From Syncephalastrum monosporum B8922 (lineage: Eukaryota; Mucoromycota; Mucoromycetes; Mucorales; Syncephalastraceae): a stretch of 64,000 nt of DNA. The notes under the pieces were generated by a model. It worked only from the letters and a program-made list of their open reading frames with translations. It did not search any database and was not told the DNA's origin. The DNA is taken from the NCBI GenBank assembly GCA_000697355.1, contig JNEN01001256.1, positions 310,001 through 374,000 of the forward strand, in the 5' to 3' direction. A program made the position numbers and the translations under genes. Shown piece by piece: positions 49,554-61,176 of this stretch (positions are counted from its first letter, which is position 1; each line of letters starts with the position of its first letter).

Positions 49554-51014
49554 AGTGAATGATTAGAAGATAGAAGAAAGAAAGGCGCAGAAGAAGATAC
49601 TACCAGATGAGAATATTTAACCTCGTAATAGTGATGCAATGTCTACGGCATAGAGTTTCGCATAAGCTACGCCATCTTTTGGGAAAGTCATTCGGTAAAC
49701 CCCTGTCATCATAAGCTATCTATGCTTGGGAGAAATCTTTTTATTGCAAGACGTCAATGCGAGATTCCCAGCATACATCAGCAACAATCCGAATATTATA
49801 CGAGCTGGACCATTAGATACTATAGCGCACGTAATATGCCATAGTGCACATAATATGCCATAGTGCACATAATAGGCCCTGTCGCAGACCAGCTTAATAT
49901 TGCTCAAGCGGACTGAAAGACCGGTTGCACCAATGGCGGAGTACAAGCTAGATGAAGGACGAAAACAGCGAGCTTTTCTACATGGATAGGTCGCTTGGGC
50001 GCGGGAACGCACGCGCACTCTACCTCACGTGAGGAGAGACCCTTTCGCGCTCTATCTCTCGAGCCGTTCTGGGATATTGCTGTAAAGAATTGCTCTTGGC
50101 TACACTTGCCACGGGTGTACCTGCCGCTCACCCATCGTGTATGGCTGTTTATTTACCGCGGGCGAAACAGTTATAATGCAAACTCATCGTCGTACGGATT
50201 AAACTCAAAAGCGACACAGCGTGTTAGGGTACCCAAAAACCACTAGTCGCCCATAGTTTGACTGTTGGAAAAGGAAGTTGAAAATTGACATGTACTATAT
50301 ACAATGTCTGTCATTGAGTCCTTGGCTATACCATGTAAGAAAAACCAAGTTCCGCACCTATTTATCCGGAATACCGCTGTCATCTCAATCAGACCAGCAA
50401 TGCTAAAAGCGAGCTTATTTCAAGGTAAGTGTCAACTAGTTCTGCTGATCGCGAATATATTTCATTACCATGATATAAGGTTTTTGCTAGCTCTATAAGA
50501 GGCCATGTATAATAGCCAAGGCTGTTTATTCATTGCATACGCGCGGAGAAAAGCGAGGGTACGATGTACGATCGTTTGCGATTGCCAAAACGGAAATAGT
50601 GCACTGCAAGGACAGCCTACCAACAATGGGGTCCATGACAAGCTTGTGTGACTTGACCCTCACTTGTGCAACCAGGTCCCCGACTGATCGAGCACAGTTA
50701 CACAACCCAATTAAGTTTTGATCCACCAGGATTGGGGGTCGGTCATTCAAACAAGCGTTTAGTCAGTGTAGCGAACTTTTTATTGCATACGTAACAAAGC
50801 AGAAAGGAAATAAAGAGTAAAACTTTTGGGATAGGAGATGACTATGACAACAGAGAGCCGAAGCTCGAAAAAAAAAGAACAGATACAAAATGTAGAGAAG
50901 GATAATAAGAGATAGCGTTATAGGAAGACGGACGTATAGAGAAGAGGAGTAATAGGGTGGCAGGCGGTAATAGGTGACATGTGTGTGACAAGAGGTTTGA
51001 AATATACAGACTTT
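49554..51014. other. Metallothionein promoter and intergenic region
   Basis: Upstream region of the metallothionein, containing the 19-bp repeats, then AT-rich DNA up to the 3' end of the Sfp1-like gene. No further gene is supported. Confidence 0.55.
49822..49879. repeat. Three 19-20-bp tandem repeats upstream of the metallothionein
   Basis: Units start at 49822, 49842 and 49861 and have the form ATAGTGCACATAATATGCC with minor changes. Each contains the palindrome GTGCAC or its variant GCGCAC. They sit 270-330 nt upstream of the metallothionein start and could be regulator-binding sites. Confidence 0.8.
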
Positions 51015-52317
51015 TTAGAAAAGTGCAGCAAGCGAAGCCGCAGAAAGAACAGGAGAAGGCTGGGGGGAGGCCTCAGGTGAAGATGGTGCAGTGGCAGGCT
51101 GCTCGAACTGAACCGACGAGAAAAGGGAAGAACCAAAGTTGGCCAGGGTGTGGTTGAGCGCGGCCATGTGCGAGTGCTCGATGTGATATTTCAGGCCGTT
51201 CAGGTTTTTGTATCGCTTGCCACAGTCGCCAATGGTGCACTGATAGGGCTTGGAAGCAATATTCTCGCTCTCATCAGAGATGAGGTCGCAGTGGCCGTGT
51301 TGGTTGTGGTACTTGAGGCCGTTCGGGTTCTTGTACGCCTTTTGACAGCCGGGGACGTTGCACTTGTACGGCTTGTCAGCGTTGGCATCTAAAAAAGTAA
51401 TATTGTAAGCAAATATGTATATTACATTCGTAAAAGGCAACTACTTACTTGTGTTGGCAGAAGCGAGGAGGGCACCGGCTTGGGCCAGGAAATCCTCGTC
51501 AGTCAGGATGGGAGTGGGCAGATCGCCGTTGTTGCCACTGGCCAGGGCAAGCTTCTTTGCCGCAGACTGGGTCAACAAATCGAGGGCACTAGGTGTGTTG
51601 GACGAGAACTGGCCGTATGAGCGCTTCTTCTGCTGCTTCTTGGTAGGCTCCTCCTCGGGAGCCTCCTCCTGGCTAGAGGCAGACGAGACAGAAGAAGTAG
51701 ACTGAGAGGATTCGGTAGGGGAGGGAGGATGGCTCAAGGAGAGCGGCGAAAGTGTAGTGTTCGAGTTGTAGAGGTCAGAGAGGTAAGCAGCCGCACGCTT
51801 CTTGAGGACGTCCGAAGAGAAGGAGGTCTCCTCATCCGATGAAATAGGGCTGCTGGGCTCAGAGCCACCAGTGACAGACGAGGCGGCCGACGACAGCTGG
51901 GGGGACCAGAAGCTCGACTCATCGTCGTAGAGGTTGCTCTCGTCATCCTCGAGGCGCACATGGCACTCCTCGTAGTGCTGGAGCAGGTCATGCAGGTCGC
52001 TAAGTACGAGGCCGCAGCAAGAGAAGTCTTTGCAGAAAGTGGCCTCAAGCTCCCGCGACTCGAAAGCGTCCTTGACATCGGTTTGAGGTGCGCACAGCTG
52101 AAAATCGTAGGAACTTTTTACAGATGTTAACCCAAACGCTCAAAGGACGGCAGAGGAGTAGAGGGCAACGGGAAGCTCCCATGGGAAGGCGCGCGTGGCG
52201 ACACGCGCCTCTGTGTGTGTGTGTATGTTTGTCAACTTACTCAAAGCTGATGTCCTGGTTTGGCACAGTGATGGTGCTCATGCGCCGGATAGAGGTGTAT
52301 TCAATTGGGACAGGCAT
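51015..52317 (-). CDS. SFP1: Sfp1-like C2H2 zinc-finger transcription factor
   Basis: Three exons, 52317-52241, 52113-51449 and 51388-51015; 371 residues. Near the C-terminus are two C2H2 fingers of the Sfp1 type, CNVPGCQKAYKNPNGLKYH and CTIGDCGKRYKNLNGLKYH, each starting from a YKC or YQC motif. The N-terminal part has a further Cys/His cluster (FCKDFSCCGLVLSDLHDLLQH), also seen in Sfp1 relatives, then a long Ser/Glu-rich disordered region. In yeast Sfp1 activates ribosomal protein and ribosome biogenesis genes downstream of TOR and nutrient signals. A gene such as eL15 in this window would be a target class. Joining exon 1 to the acceptor at 52114 gives ISFDSYDFQLCAP; the nearer AG before CTGTGC would break the frame. 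Confidence 0.88.
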
Positions 52318-55007
52318 GATGGATCGTCTTTTTTATATAAATGAGAATGCAACGAGAGGGGGTAAATGCGAATGAAATGCTAGAGGAGGGAGGAAATGTG
52401 GAAAGATGCAAGGGTATGTGCAGAGACGATGATGCCGAAGAGAAAGACAGGACAAACTGTTCTTGACCTGGGACTTTATATCCTTCCACCTAAAAAGAGT
52501 GGTTACACGACGTAACACCAACTGGGGCCGGAATCAGAAATCGACGGGCGAACTGAGACAAGCTTACACTCTCATTTCCAGCATGGAAAATGATATTTTT
52601 CCGCTCTTTCCCTTGCTTTGAGCTATCCCTCTTGACTATCCCTTCAGCCGTCCTCCAGGAGATAATCATTAGCAGCCGACAACCCTTTCAGATTTCACAA
52701 AGGTTGAGCGTGAGCGACAGTATAAATGTCTGTGTCACGTCAACAAAAAGGCGCCTTGAGCGGGAGGCTAATTGGACCATGCGGAGATTTGTTTACGATT
52801 CTGACCTCATGTGAAGTAAAGAGCCTTGCTGGGCGTTCAGTCCGAGCAGAGCAAGCGCCTAGTAACGATAGCATTTTCGATTGTTTCATCCATGCGAGCT
52901 CCGACTTTTTTTTGACTTCTTGTCAGCCTTTGCCATTGGTGGTGTTTGACTTTGGCTATTTTATTCTCTGGTCGAACCCGACGAAAAGCCGAAATCGTCC
53001 ATGCGTAAATGAGCATGTCTATTACATCGCGTTCATGTAAGGGATCTCGTCGTCTTTGGCTTTCACCTGAGAGCAAGCGAGGGGTAGTGTGGGTCCCCAC
53101 TCCTGCGTCAAAACATGAGTGTGATACTTGCTTTTGTTTATGTGCATCACCAAAAGAGAACAAGCTTGGGAAGAGGTTAGAGGTTGTTGAACTCACACAC
53201 GACACACATACACACATACACATACACATATACACACATACACCCACAATTGTGAGCTCCGCATCCTCTTCGTCGGGACAAGACGCTCCGACTTAAACTC
53301 TACCAACCAGCGGCAAACGGTTCGCGCTTTCACCCAAATGTGAATGGAGGTAGTACATTATCACTTGCGCACACAAGACGACGCGCCCGCTCGCGTGGCC
53401 ATGGTGACGCTTGTACGCGCCGACAAGGTTCTGAAGCCCGGCTTCTGCCGGTCGCTCTCCTCTCCCCCCCCGCAACAACACGCAGAGTTCATGTCTACTC
53501 TTGAGCACATTTGACCGACTATGTCTCATGTCGCTTCATATCCGTCGGTTAAAATGTGTCTGCACAGTAGAGTGTGCTTCGCCGGCATGGTTTTAGCACA
53601 TGTGTACACAATAAACGGGTGTCGTAATGGAGTAGATACACGTACACAAACATCCACCACTGTGTCGTTCCCTTTTTCTTCCTACACACTTTTGTTAACC
53701 TTTAGGGGCTCTCCATTCCAATCTAGGCCAGCAGGCCATGAAGGGCGCCTGCATAACGCGGTGCAGATACGCGGTATGAAAGAGATCTCCGAGGTAGCTT
53801 GCAGGGACAGACAGCCGAAGTCAGTTTATACAGGCGCAAATATGAAAAAGTGTGGACACATGACCCTTTCAAAAAGAAGGCCATGTTGAAAGCGAACGTC
53901 AATCAAAAATATTCGGCTTTGCTGAATGCAGAGGTGCGACGCATCATTTGACGCCGCATCGGGTTACCGCATTTGCGCATGGTGATCACCACGCTTTTAT
54001 CGCGCGGGCTTTCCTCACGAGAAGCCAGACTCGGCCTTGTTTCCTATGAAGTTGAAATGTAATAAGGCAGACCTTATTTTCTGCCAAAAATAAAAATGCC
54101 TTACCAAACTTGTCCCCATTCTTCCCGTTTGTTATGATAATACTTTACATGGTTTGCGGCAAACTTTCGATGATTGTGCTCACGTACGTATTGCCACACA
54201 CATACACATACACATGCACATACACATACACACTCACACACACACTCTCATCTCGATACACTCACAGATGGTGAGTCATCTCGTCCTACAACGATTGACA
54301 CCTAGTTTAGATTTCGGGTATTAAGCTCGGACGGATGCACCGTGAAATCATAGTCGTAAGTATAGGGCAAATGTGTGTCTATTGTGTTCTGTTTGGGGCA
54401 TACGAAGTCCCAAGGTTTAAGGCTGAGCTGTAGGTTCTAGGGGTCCTCTTGGCCTTAGCGTTTCAATGATAAAATGAATGAACGCATATCAGAATGCTTG
54501 TGCCAGGGGACGAAGGGGATCAATGAGGGGACTTCCAAAGCGCACACTAGCGTGCTTCGGAGGAGAAATTGCAGGAAAGTGCATATGTTCCCGTGGCGGG
54601 TGTAAAACGAGTAAGACAAATGACGGATCTGCTTTCCCGAGATGGAAGCGTGCGCGCCATGGAGACCATGAGAATGGAAACATGGATAAGTCCATTGTGC
54701 AAATGTCATGCTACTAGCGTCGAATACTATCTACGTACAATTTTCCTCGCTCTTGATGGGGTATATGCTTATTCAAGATGATCGGAAGTCGATGAGTTCG
54801 TATTTCCAAGAGGCGCCAGCGATATGACTGGTGAGCTTGCTGGTTGGGGCCCAAAAACAAAAAAAAAGAGCGGGCGGAGGTACGAGAGATTTAGTCATTT
54901 TCTGTTCGCCGCCTCGATCTCCAAAAAAAAAAAAAAAAAAAAAAAAAAGGGGGAAATCGCTTGGACTTGTTTCCGCGTCATCAGCATCATCGCCCGCTTG
55001 CACCGTG
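52318..55007. other. Long intergenic stretch with simple repeats
   Basis: No gene is supported in 2.7 kb. It includes CA/TACACA microsatellites at about 53195-53245 and 54195-54245. Several 70-120-codon ORFs have no bias or motif. The right end carries the A26 tract and the leader of the Gemin7-like gene. Confidence 0.5.
54923..54948 (+). repeat. A26 homopolymer
   Basis: Twenty-six consecutive A, about 60 nt before the Gemin7-like ATG. It could be transcribed in the leader or be the scar of a retroposed poly-A tail. Exact length is unreliable in most sequencing methods. Confidence 0.9.
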
Positions 55008-55292
55008 ATGTCTCACCCCGCTACAACGGAGCCAATCCCATCGAGTCTAAGCCAGGACGCCCAATCCGCGCGGATACGCTATCTCGATTTCTTGCTTTTC
55101 ATGACGGCAGAACAGCGCAGGGCTGATTTCCTCGTCCACGACAAGAGCCATGTGGTGGGAACGTTCAAGGCCATCGACGCTGAAAGTAACCGCGTCCGGG
55201 TGAATCAATTACAAACGCCTAATGGCACGTACGAATCGGCCGTGCTGCGGGGCTCTGACATTGAAGCCATTGACTTCGATCTCGCTCATTAA
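55008..55292 (+). CDS. Gemin7-like LSm-fold protein of the SMN complex
   Basis: Single exon, 94 residues from the ATG at 55008. After a short Ser-rich N-terminus comes an Sm-like fold: RIRYLDFLLFMTAEQRRADF, LHDKSHVVGTFKAIDAE-like strand pairs, NQLQTPNGTYESAVLRGSDI. The Leu-Gln-Thr-Pro ... Leu-Arg-(Cys/Gly)-Ser-Asp-Ile block is what I recognise from Gemin7. With Gemin6 it forms a dimer within the SMN complex that loads Sm proteins onto spliceosomal snRNAs; fission yeast has an equivalent. The frame is open further upstream, but that part includes codons from the A26 tract and is unlikely to be coding. An intact SMN complex fits an intron-rich genome. Confidence 0.82.
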   Translation: MSHPATTEPIPSSLSQDAQSARIRYLDFLLFMTAEQRRADFLVHDKSHVVGTFKAIDAESNRVRVNQLQTPNGTYESAVLRGSDIEAIDFDLAH

Positions 55293-56177
55293 GACCAGAC
55301 TGAAACATGATATACCCTTTATTTCCTGTGCATAACTTGATTCTTTTTTTTTTCTTCACGATGAAATTATAAATGCCTATTATTTGCATCGCTTATATTC
55401 TATCGGTGTTATACAATCGACCTATTCGAGCTTTTCATCTTATCAGTTTCCCATTTCTGGTTGCGCGCTAGTTGAGATCCATTTGTTCTTGCTGTTTCTT
55501 TTCCTGTGGCTGGCACTCCCCAAAGATGAATTCGGAGATCTGAAACCCGACAAAGAATTTTGCCGAAATCAGGTACAGATGTTATTAGGTATGTCTCACC
55601 CAGCAGAGAACGTATCCGATGTGTGCAATGTTGGTCAGCGATATGCCCTATCAAGTACGAATGGGAAACTGCAGAGGCGTAAAGAGGAGGAAGTCTGTGA
55701 AGGCAGCGAGGAGGAGGACGAGGAGGATGAGGAGGCAAGTAAGGCACGGATTCGATAGTTTTTTTGATCGCGGTGACCCGGTGAAATGAAATCGGGTTTT
55801 CATCTCTGATTCGTTTCCAGAGGCGGGGAGTTAAAAAATTTTTTTCAGTGACTCCACAAGTATATAAGACTGTCGTTCATTCGTTTCATGGAACTTTTCA
55901 GCTTGTCCGGCTGACGATCCGTGGAATACCCTTTCCCCAATAAACTTCTTTACTTCATCTCCCTTCTATCACTCTTTCACCTTTTCCATACTACATTTGG
56001 CATACAAACGTCGCAAGTAAATATTTATGAGTTCACATGACCTAATGCGAACAGATAAAGCTAACTTCCGCTTCCGCTTGCGCTTCTTCCTTGCTTCTTC
56101 TCTCAATAAGGGCGCTACTCTTTCTTTCTTCGCAAGCATTGTATATACCGCATTAGTTGCATTTCATAGAACATATC
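55293..56177. other. CPSase promoter and leader
   Basis: The left half has ORFs of about 110-125 codons on both strands without a recognisable motif. A TATA box lies at 55861. The leader probably contains an intron from GTAAATATTTATG at about 56016 to an acceptor near 56110-56140, with a GCTAAC branch site. Removing it would also remove an out-of-frame upstream ATG at 56027. Confidence 0.5.
55861..55868 (+). promoter_or_regulatory. TATA box of the CPSase gene
   Basis: TATATAAG, 310 nt before the CPSase ATG, consistent with a long or intron-containing leader. Confidence 0.55.
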
Positions 56178-59100
56178 ATGGCACCCAGCATTCTTCTCTC
56201 GCCTAACGGCTCCACTGCCGTCCACACTCCTGCTCAGGATGGTCAGCCGCTCCCTGCGCCCGTCGTGGCCGTTGAGGACTATAACCAGGTCAAGACCGCT
56301 GCCTTGGTCCTGCAAGACGGCTCCAGCTTTGAGGGTATCTCCTTTGGCGCCGATGCGCAGAGCATTTCTGGCGAATGCGTCTTCCAGACTGGTATGTGTT
56401 TTGGGATTAATGCATGTGTGTAACATGGGTTCAGCATGGCTCACGATGACACATCGCCAAATTAGGCATGGTCGGTTACCCCGAGTCCCTGACCGATCCG
56501 TCCTACCGCGGTCAGATCCTGGTCCTCACCTACCCTCTGGTGGGCAACTATGGTGTGCCCGACCGCACTGCCATGGATGAGCTGCTCAAGGATATTCCCA
56601 AGTACTTTGAGTCCAACGAGATCCACGTCGCCGGTCTGGTCATCTGCAGCTATGATCCCACCAACTACTCCCACTACCTCGCCAAGTCCTCCCTCTCCGA
56701 CTGGCTCAAGGAAAACAATGTCCCTGCTCTCTATGGTATTGACTCGCGTGCCATCACCAAGAAGATCCGTAACCAGGGTGCCCTCCTTGCCAAGATCCTC
56801 TTCTCTAAGGACGGTCAGTACCAGGACGTCGCTTGGGTTGATCCCAACGCTCGCAACTTGGTCAAGGAAGTGTCCATCAAGGAGCCCAAGATCTATTACC
56901 CCGACCCGGCTAAGGCCATCAAGGTCAACGGCCGCAACCTCCGCATCATGGCCGTCGATGTCGGTATGAAGTTCAATCAGATTCGCTGCTTCGTCTTCCG
57001 CGGCGTCGAGCTGAAGATCGTTCCCTGGGACTATGACTTCCCCGCCGAGCCCGCCGATTCGTACGATGGTCTTTTCATCTCGAACGGTCCTGGTGACCCA
57101 ACCATGATGGAGGTGACCTACCCCCGCCTGCGTAAGGTCCTTGAGGAAGGCAAGAAGCCCATCTTTGGTATCTGTCTTGGTCACCAGCTGTTGGCTCTGG
57201 CTGCCGGCGCCAAGACCTCCAAGATGAAGTACGGTAACCGTGGTCAGAACATTCCCTGCACCAACACCATCTCTGGCCGCTGTTACATCACCTCTCAGAA
57301 CCACGGTTATGCCGTCGATGCTGGCTCTCTGCCCGAGAACTTCCAGGAGCTGTTTGTCAACGCCAACGATGGCTCCAACGAGGGTATCATCCACAAGTCT
57401 CTTCCCATCTTCTCCGTCCAATTCCATCCCGAGTCCACCCCCGGTCCCCGCGACACCGAGTTCCTCTTTGATGTCTTCATCAACAACGTCAAGGCCTCTG
57501 TCGAGGAGGGCAAGCTCTCGCCCATTGTCATGCCCGGCGGTCTGAAGGCTGACAACATCGCCAAGAACCCCCGCTTGTATCCCAAGAAGGTCCTCGTCCT
57601 CGGTTCGGGTGGTCTCTCCATCGGCCAGGCCGGTGAGTTCGATTACTCTGGTTCGCAGGCCATCAAGGCTCTCAAGGAGGAGGGTATTGAAACCGTCCTG
57701 ATCAACCCCAACATCGCCACCATTCAGACCTCCAAGGGTCTTGCTGACAAGGTGTACTTCCTTCCTGTCACTGCCGAGTTCGTCCGCAAGGTCATCCAGC
57801 ACGAGAAGCCCGATGGTATCTACGTCACGTTTGGTGGTCAGACCGCTTTGAACGTCGGTATCCAGCTCAAGGATGAGTTTGAGGGTCTGGGTGTCAAGGT
57901 TCTGGGTACTCAGATTGACACGGTCATCACCACCGAGGACCGCGACCTCTTTGCCCAAGCTCTGTACGAGATTAACGAGAAGTGCGCCCAGTCTTCGTCG
58001 GCCGTCAACCATGCCGAGGCTCTGGCTGCTGCCAAGGAGATTGGCTACCCCGTCATTTGCCGTGCCGCTTTCGCCCTCGGTGGTCTTGGCTCTGGTTTCG
58101 CTGACAACGAGGAGGAGCTGATTGATCTCTGCAACAAGGCCTTCGCTATCTCTCCCCAGGTGCTCATTGAGAAGTCTATGAAGGGCTGGAAGGAGGTCGA
58201 GTATGAGGTCGTTCGTGATTGCCAGGACAACTGTATCACCGTCTGTAACATGGAGAACTTTGATCCTCTTGGTATCCACACTGGTGACTCCATGGTCGTT
58301 GCCCCCTCGCAGACCCTCTCTGACGAGGACTACAACATGCTCCGTACCACGGCCGTCAACGTCATCCGCCACTTGGGTGTCGTCGGTGAGTGCAACATCC
58401 AGTATGCCCTGAACCCCTTCTCCAAGGAGTACTGCATTATCGAGGTCAACGCTCGTCTGTCGCGTTCGTCTGCTCTGGCCTCTAAGGCTACCGGCTATCC
58501 TCTTGCCTTTGTCGCCGCCAAGCTTGGTCTTGGTATCCCCTTGAACGAGGTCAAGAACAGCGTCACCAAGAAGACCTGTGCCTGCTTCGAGCCTTCGCTC
58601 GACTACTGTGTTGTCAAGATCCCCCGTTGGGATCTGCGCAAGTTCAGCCGCGTCTCGAGCAAGCTCGGCTCTGCCATGAAATCAGTTGGTGAAGTCATGG
58701 CCATTGGCCGCACCTTTGAGGAGACCATGCAGGAGGCTATCCGTTCGATTGACTACAGCTTCGCTGGTTTCGCCAAGAACGATATTGTGGACGACTCTGA
58801 GATCGACCAGGAGCTGACCGTGCCTACCGACCGCCGCATCTTCGCCATTGCTAACGCCATGGCCAAGGGCTACTCGGTTGACAAGATCTGGGAGATGACC
58901 AAGATTGACAAGTGGTTCCTCAACAAGCTCGCCCGCGTCTCCAAGATGGAGCAGAACCTGACCCAGTACAACAAGTCCAGCATCCCCACCAATGTCCTTC
59001 GCGCTGCCAAGCAGCTCGGTTTCTCGGACAAGCAGATCGCTACCCAGATCAACAGCCAAGAGTTCGCCGTCCGCAGCCTCCGCCAGGAGCACGGCATCAC

Positions 59101-60842
59101 TCCCTTCGTCAAGCAGATCGATACTGGTAAGTTTTTGTGATTAGCGAAGGACCGGGAAAAAAAGGAAAGATGACTCACACTGTTTGTCTATGATAGTCGC
59201 TGCTGAATTCCCTGCCTACACCAACTACCTCTACATGACCTACAACGCTGTCGAGCACGACATTGATTTCGAGGACAAGGGTATCATGGTTCTTGGTTCA
59301 GGTGTGTACCGTATTGGTTCCTCCGTCGAGTTCGATTGGTGTGCTGTCCGCGCTATCCGCACCCTGCGCGAGCAGAACATCAAGACGGTCATGGTCAACT
59401 ACAACCCCGAGACTGTCTCGACCGATTACGATGAGGCCGACCGCTTGTACTTTGAGAACATCACTGTCGAGCGCGTGATGGATATCTACGAGGTGGAGAA
59501 CTCGAACGGTGTCTTCATGTCCATGGGTGGCCAGACTCCCAACAACATTGCCCTGCCTCTGTATCGCCAGAACGTCAAGGTTCTCGGTACTTCGCCCGAG
59601 ATGATCGACAACGCCGAGAACCGCTGGAAGTTCTCGCAGATGTGCGATGACATTGGTGTCGACCAGCCCTTCTGGAAGGAGCTTTCCAGCTACGAGGAGG
59701 CCGAGAAGTTCTGTGACAATGTCGGCTACCCCGTCCTGGTTCGTCCCTCGTACGTCCTGTCCGGTGCTGCCATGAACACGGTCTACTCCAAGGATGACCT
59801 TGCTTCGTACCTCAAGGAGGCCGCCGACGTCTCGCGCGAGCACCCTGTCGTTATCTCCAAGTACATTGAGGAGGCCAAGGAAATCGAGATGGACGCTGTC
59901 GCTCGTGACGGTAAGCTGATCATGCACGTCATCTCCGAGCACGTCGAGAACGCTGGTGTCCATTCGGGTGATGCCACTCTCGTCCAGCCTCCCCAGGATC
60001 TGGATCCCGAGACCGTCCGCAAGATCGAGGCTGCTACTGCCAAGATTGGTGCTGCCCTCCAGATCACGGGTCCCTTCAACATCCAGTTCATCGCCAAGAA
60101 CAACGAGATCAAGGTCATCGAGTGCAACGTCCGTGCCGCCCGCTCGTATCCCTTCGTGTCCAAGGTGATCGGTGTTGACCTGATCGAGATGGCCACCAAG
60201 GCCATGATTGGCCTGCCCGTCGACCCCTACCCTAAGGTGGATCTGCCCCGGGATTATGTCGGTGTCAAGGTGCCCCAGTTCTCGTTCGGTCGTCTGGCTG
60301 GCGCTGACCCCATCCTTGGCGTCGAGATGGCCTCAACCGGTGAGGTTGCCTGCTTCGGTAAGAACAAGTACGAGGCTTACCTCAAGGCCCTGCTTGCTAC
60401 TGGCTTCAAGCTCCCCAAGAAGAACATCCTGCTCTCGATCGGTTCGTTCCGCGAGAAGAACGAGCTGATGCCTTCGATCAAGAAGCTTCACGAGCTGGGT
60501 TACAAGATCTTTGCCACGACCGGTACGGCTGACTTCATTGAGGAGCACGGCGTGCCCGTCAAGCACCTCGACCTTCTGGACGGCCCTGGTGGCGACCAGA
60601 TCAAGGACGAGTACTCGCTTGCCCAGCATCTGTCGAACAACCTCATTGACATGTACATCAACCTGCCCTCGCGCAACCGCTTCCGTCGCCCCGTTTCCTA
60701 CATCTCCAAGGGCTACCGCTCGCGTCGTATGGCCGTCGATTACTCCATTCCTCTGTTGACCAACGTCAAGTGTGCCAAGATCTTCATCGAGGCCCTTGCT
60801 CGTCTCGAGGAGTACCAGGTCGCCCCCCTCGATGCTCAGTAA
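56178..60842 (+). CDS. Glutamine-dependent carbamoyl-phosphate synthase, URA2/CAD type without DHOase or ATCase
   Basis: Three exons, 56178-56391, 56466-59126 and 59197-60842; 1506 residues. The N-terminal glutaminase has its catalytic Cys in [15 protein letters not shown] and the His-Glu pair in [11 protein letters not shown]. The synthetase follows as two ATP-grasp halves ([40 protein letters not shown]), then the allosteric MGS domain ([28 protein letters not shown]). Sequence throughout is closest in my memory to the CPSase part of fungal Ura2, not to Cpa1/Cpa2. Yet the ORF stops right after the MGS domain, where Ura2 would continue with the inactive dihydroorotase and the aspartate transcarbamylase; downstream DNA is short and non-coding. 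It makes carbamoyl phosphate from glutamine, bicarbonate and 2 ATP for arginine or pyrimidines. No mitochondrial presequence is evident. Codon bias is strong. Confidence 0.96.
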
Positions 60843-61176
60843 ATTATGCATCCAAAATTCACCCCTCCTAAAATAATTGCTTTTTCTATACATTTTTCGT
60901 TTTCGTTTCTTTTTCATTCTATTTTCCTTTTCCTTTTGCTTGCTTAGAATATTAGTACCTTTCTATCTGATGTCTATGTACAAATATATATTCCCTTATT
61001 CGAAGAAAATCAACACGGATCAGTCCCATGTATTTTGATTTCAGAAGTCTATCATGCTTTCTATCAGGGCGCGTATCTACAAACAAACAAACAGACGAAG
61101 GAAAAAAGAACAAGAGAGGAAACGAGGGCAGGCGGGATGACTAAATAGGTAGAGAAAAAGAGACAGCGAGAGGGAA
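60843..61176. other. Convergent 3' flanks of CPSase and FAD synthase
   Basis: T-rich then A/C-rich DNA, 334 nt, between two convergent stops. No coding continuation of the CPSase is seen here in any frame. Confidence 0.7.

Noticed and set aside
54831..55007. N-terminal extension of the Gemin7-like protein
   Set aside because: The extension would translate the A26 tract into polylysine and has no counterpart in the family; the ATG at 55008 is a better start.
55888..56177. Arginine attenuator peptide uORF before the CPSase
   Set aside because: CPA1/arg-2 leaders encode a conserved 24-25-residue peptide. The only short uORF here (MELFSLSG at about 55888) and the ATG at 56027 do not resemble it.
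56462..58372. 636-codon ORF on the minus strand
   Set aside because: It is fully antisense to the CPSase exon, whose biased C-ending codons leave few antisense stops. The translation is a Val/Leu/Asp/Gly-rich shadow with no family resemblance.
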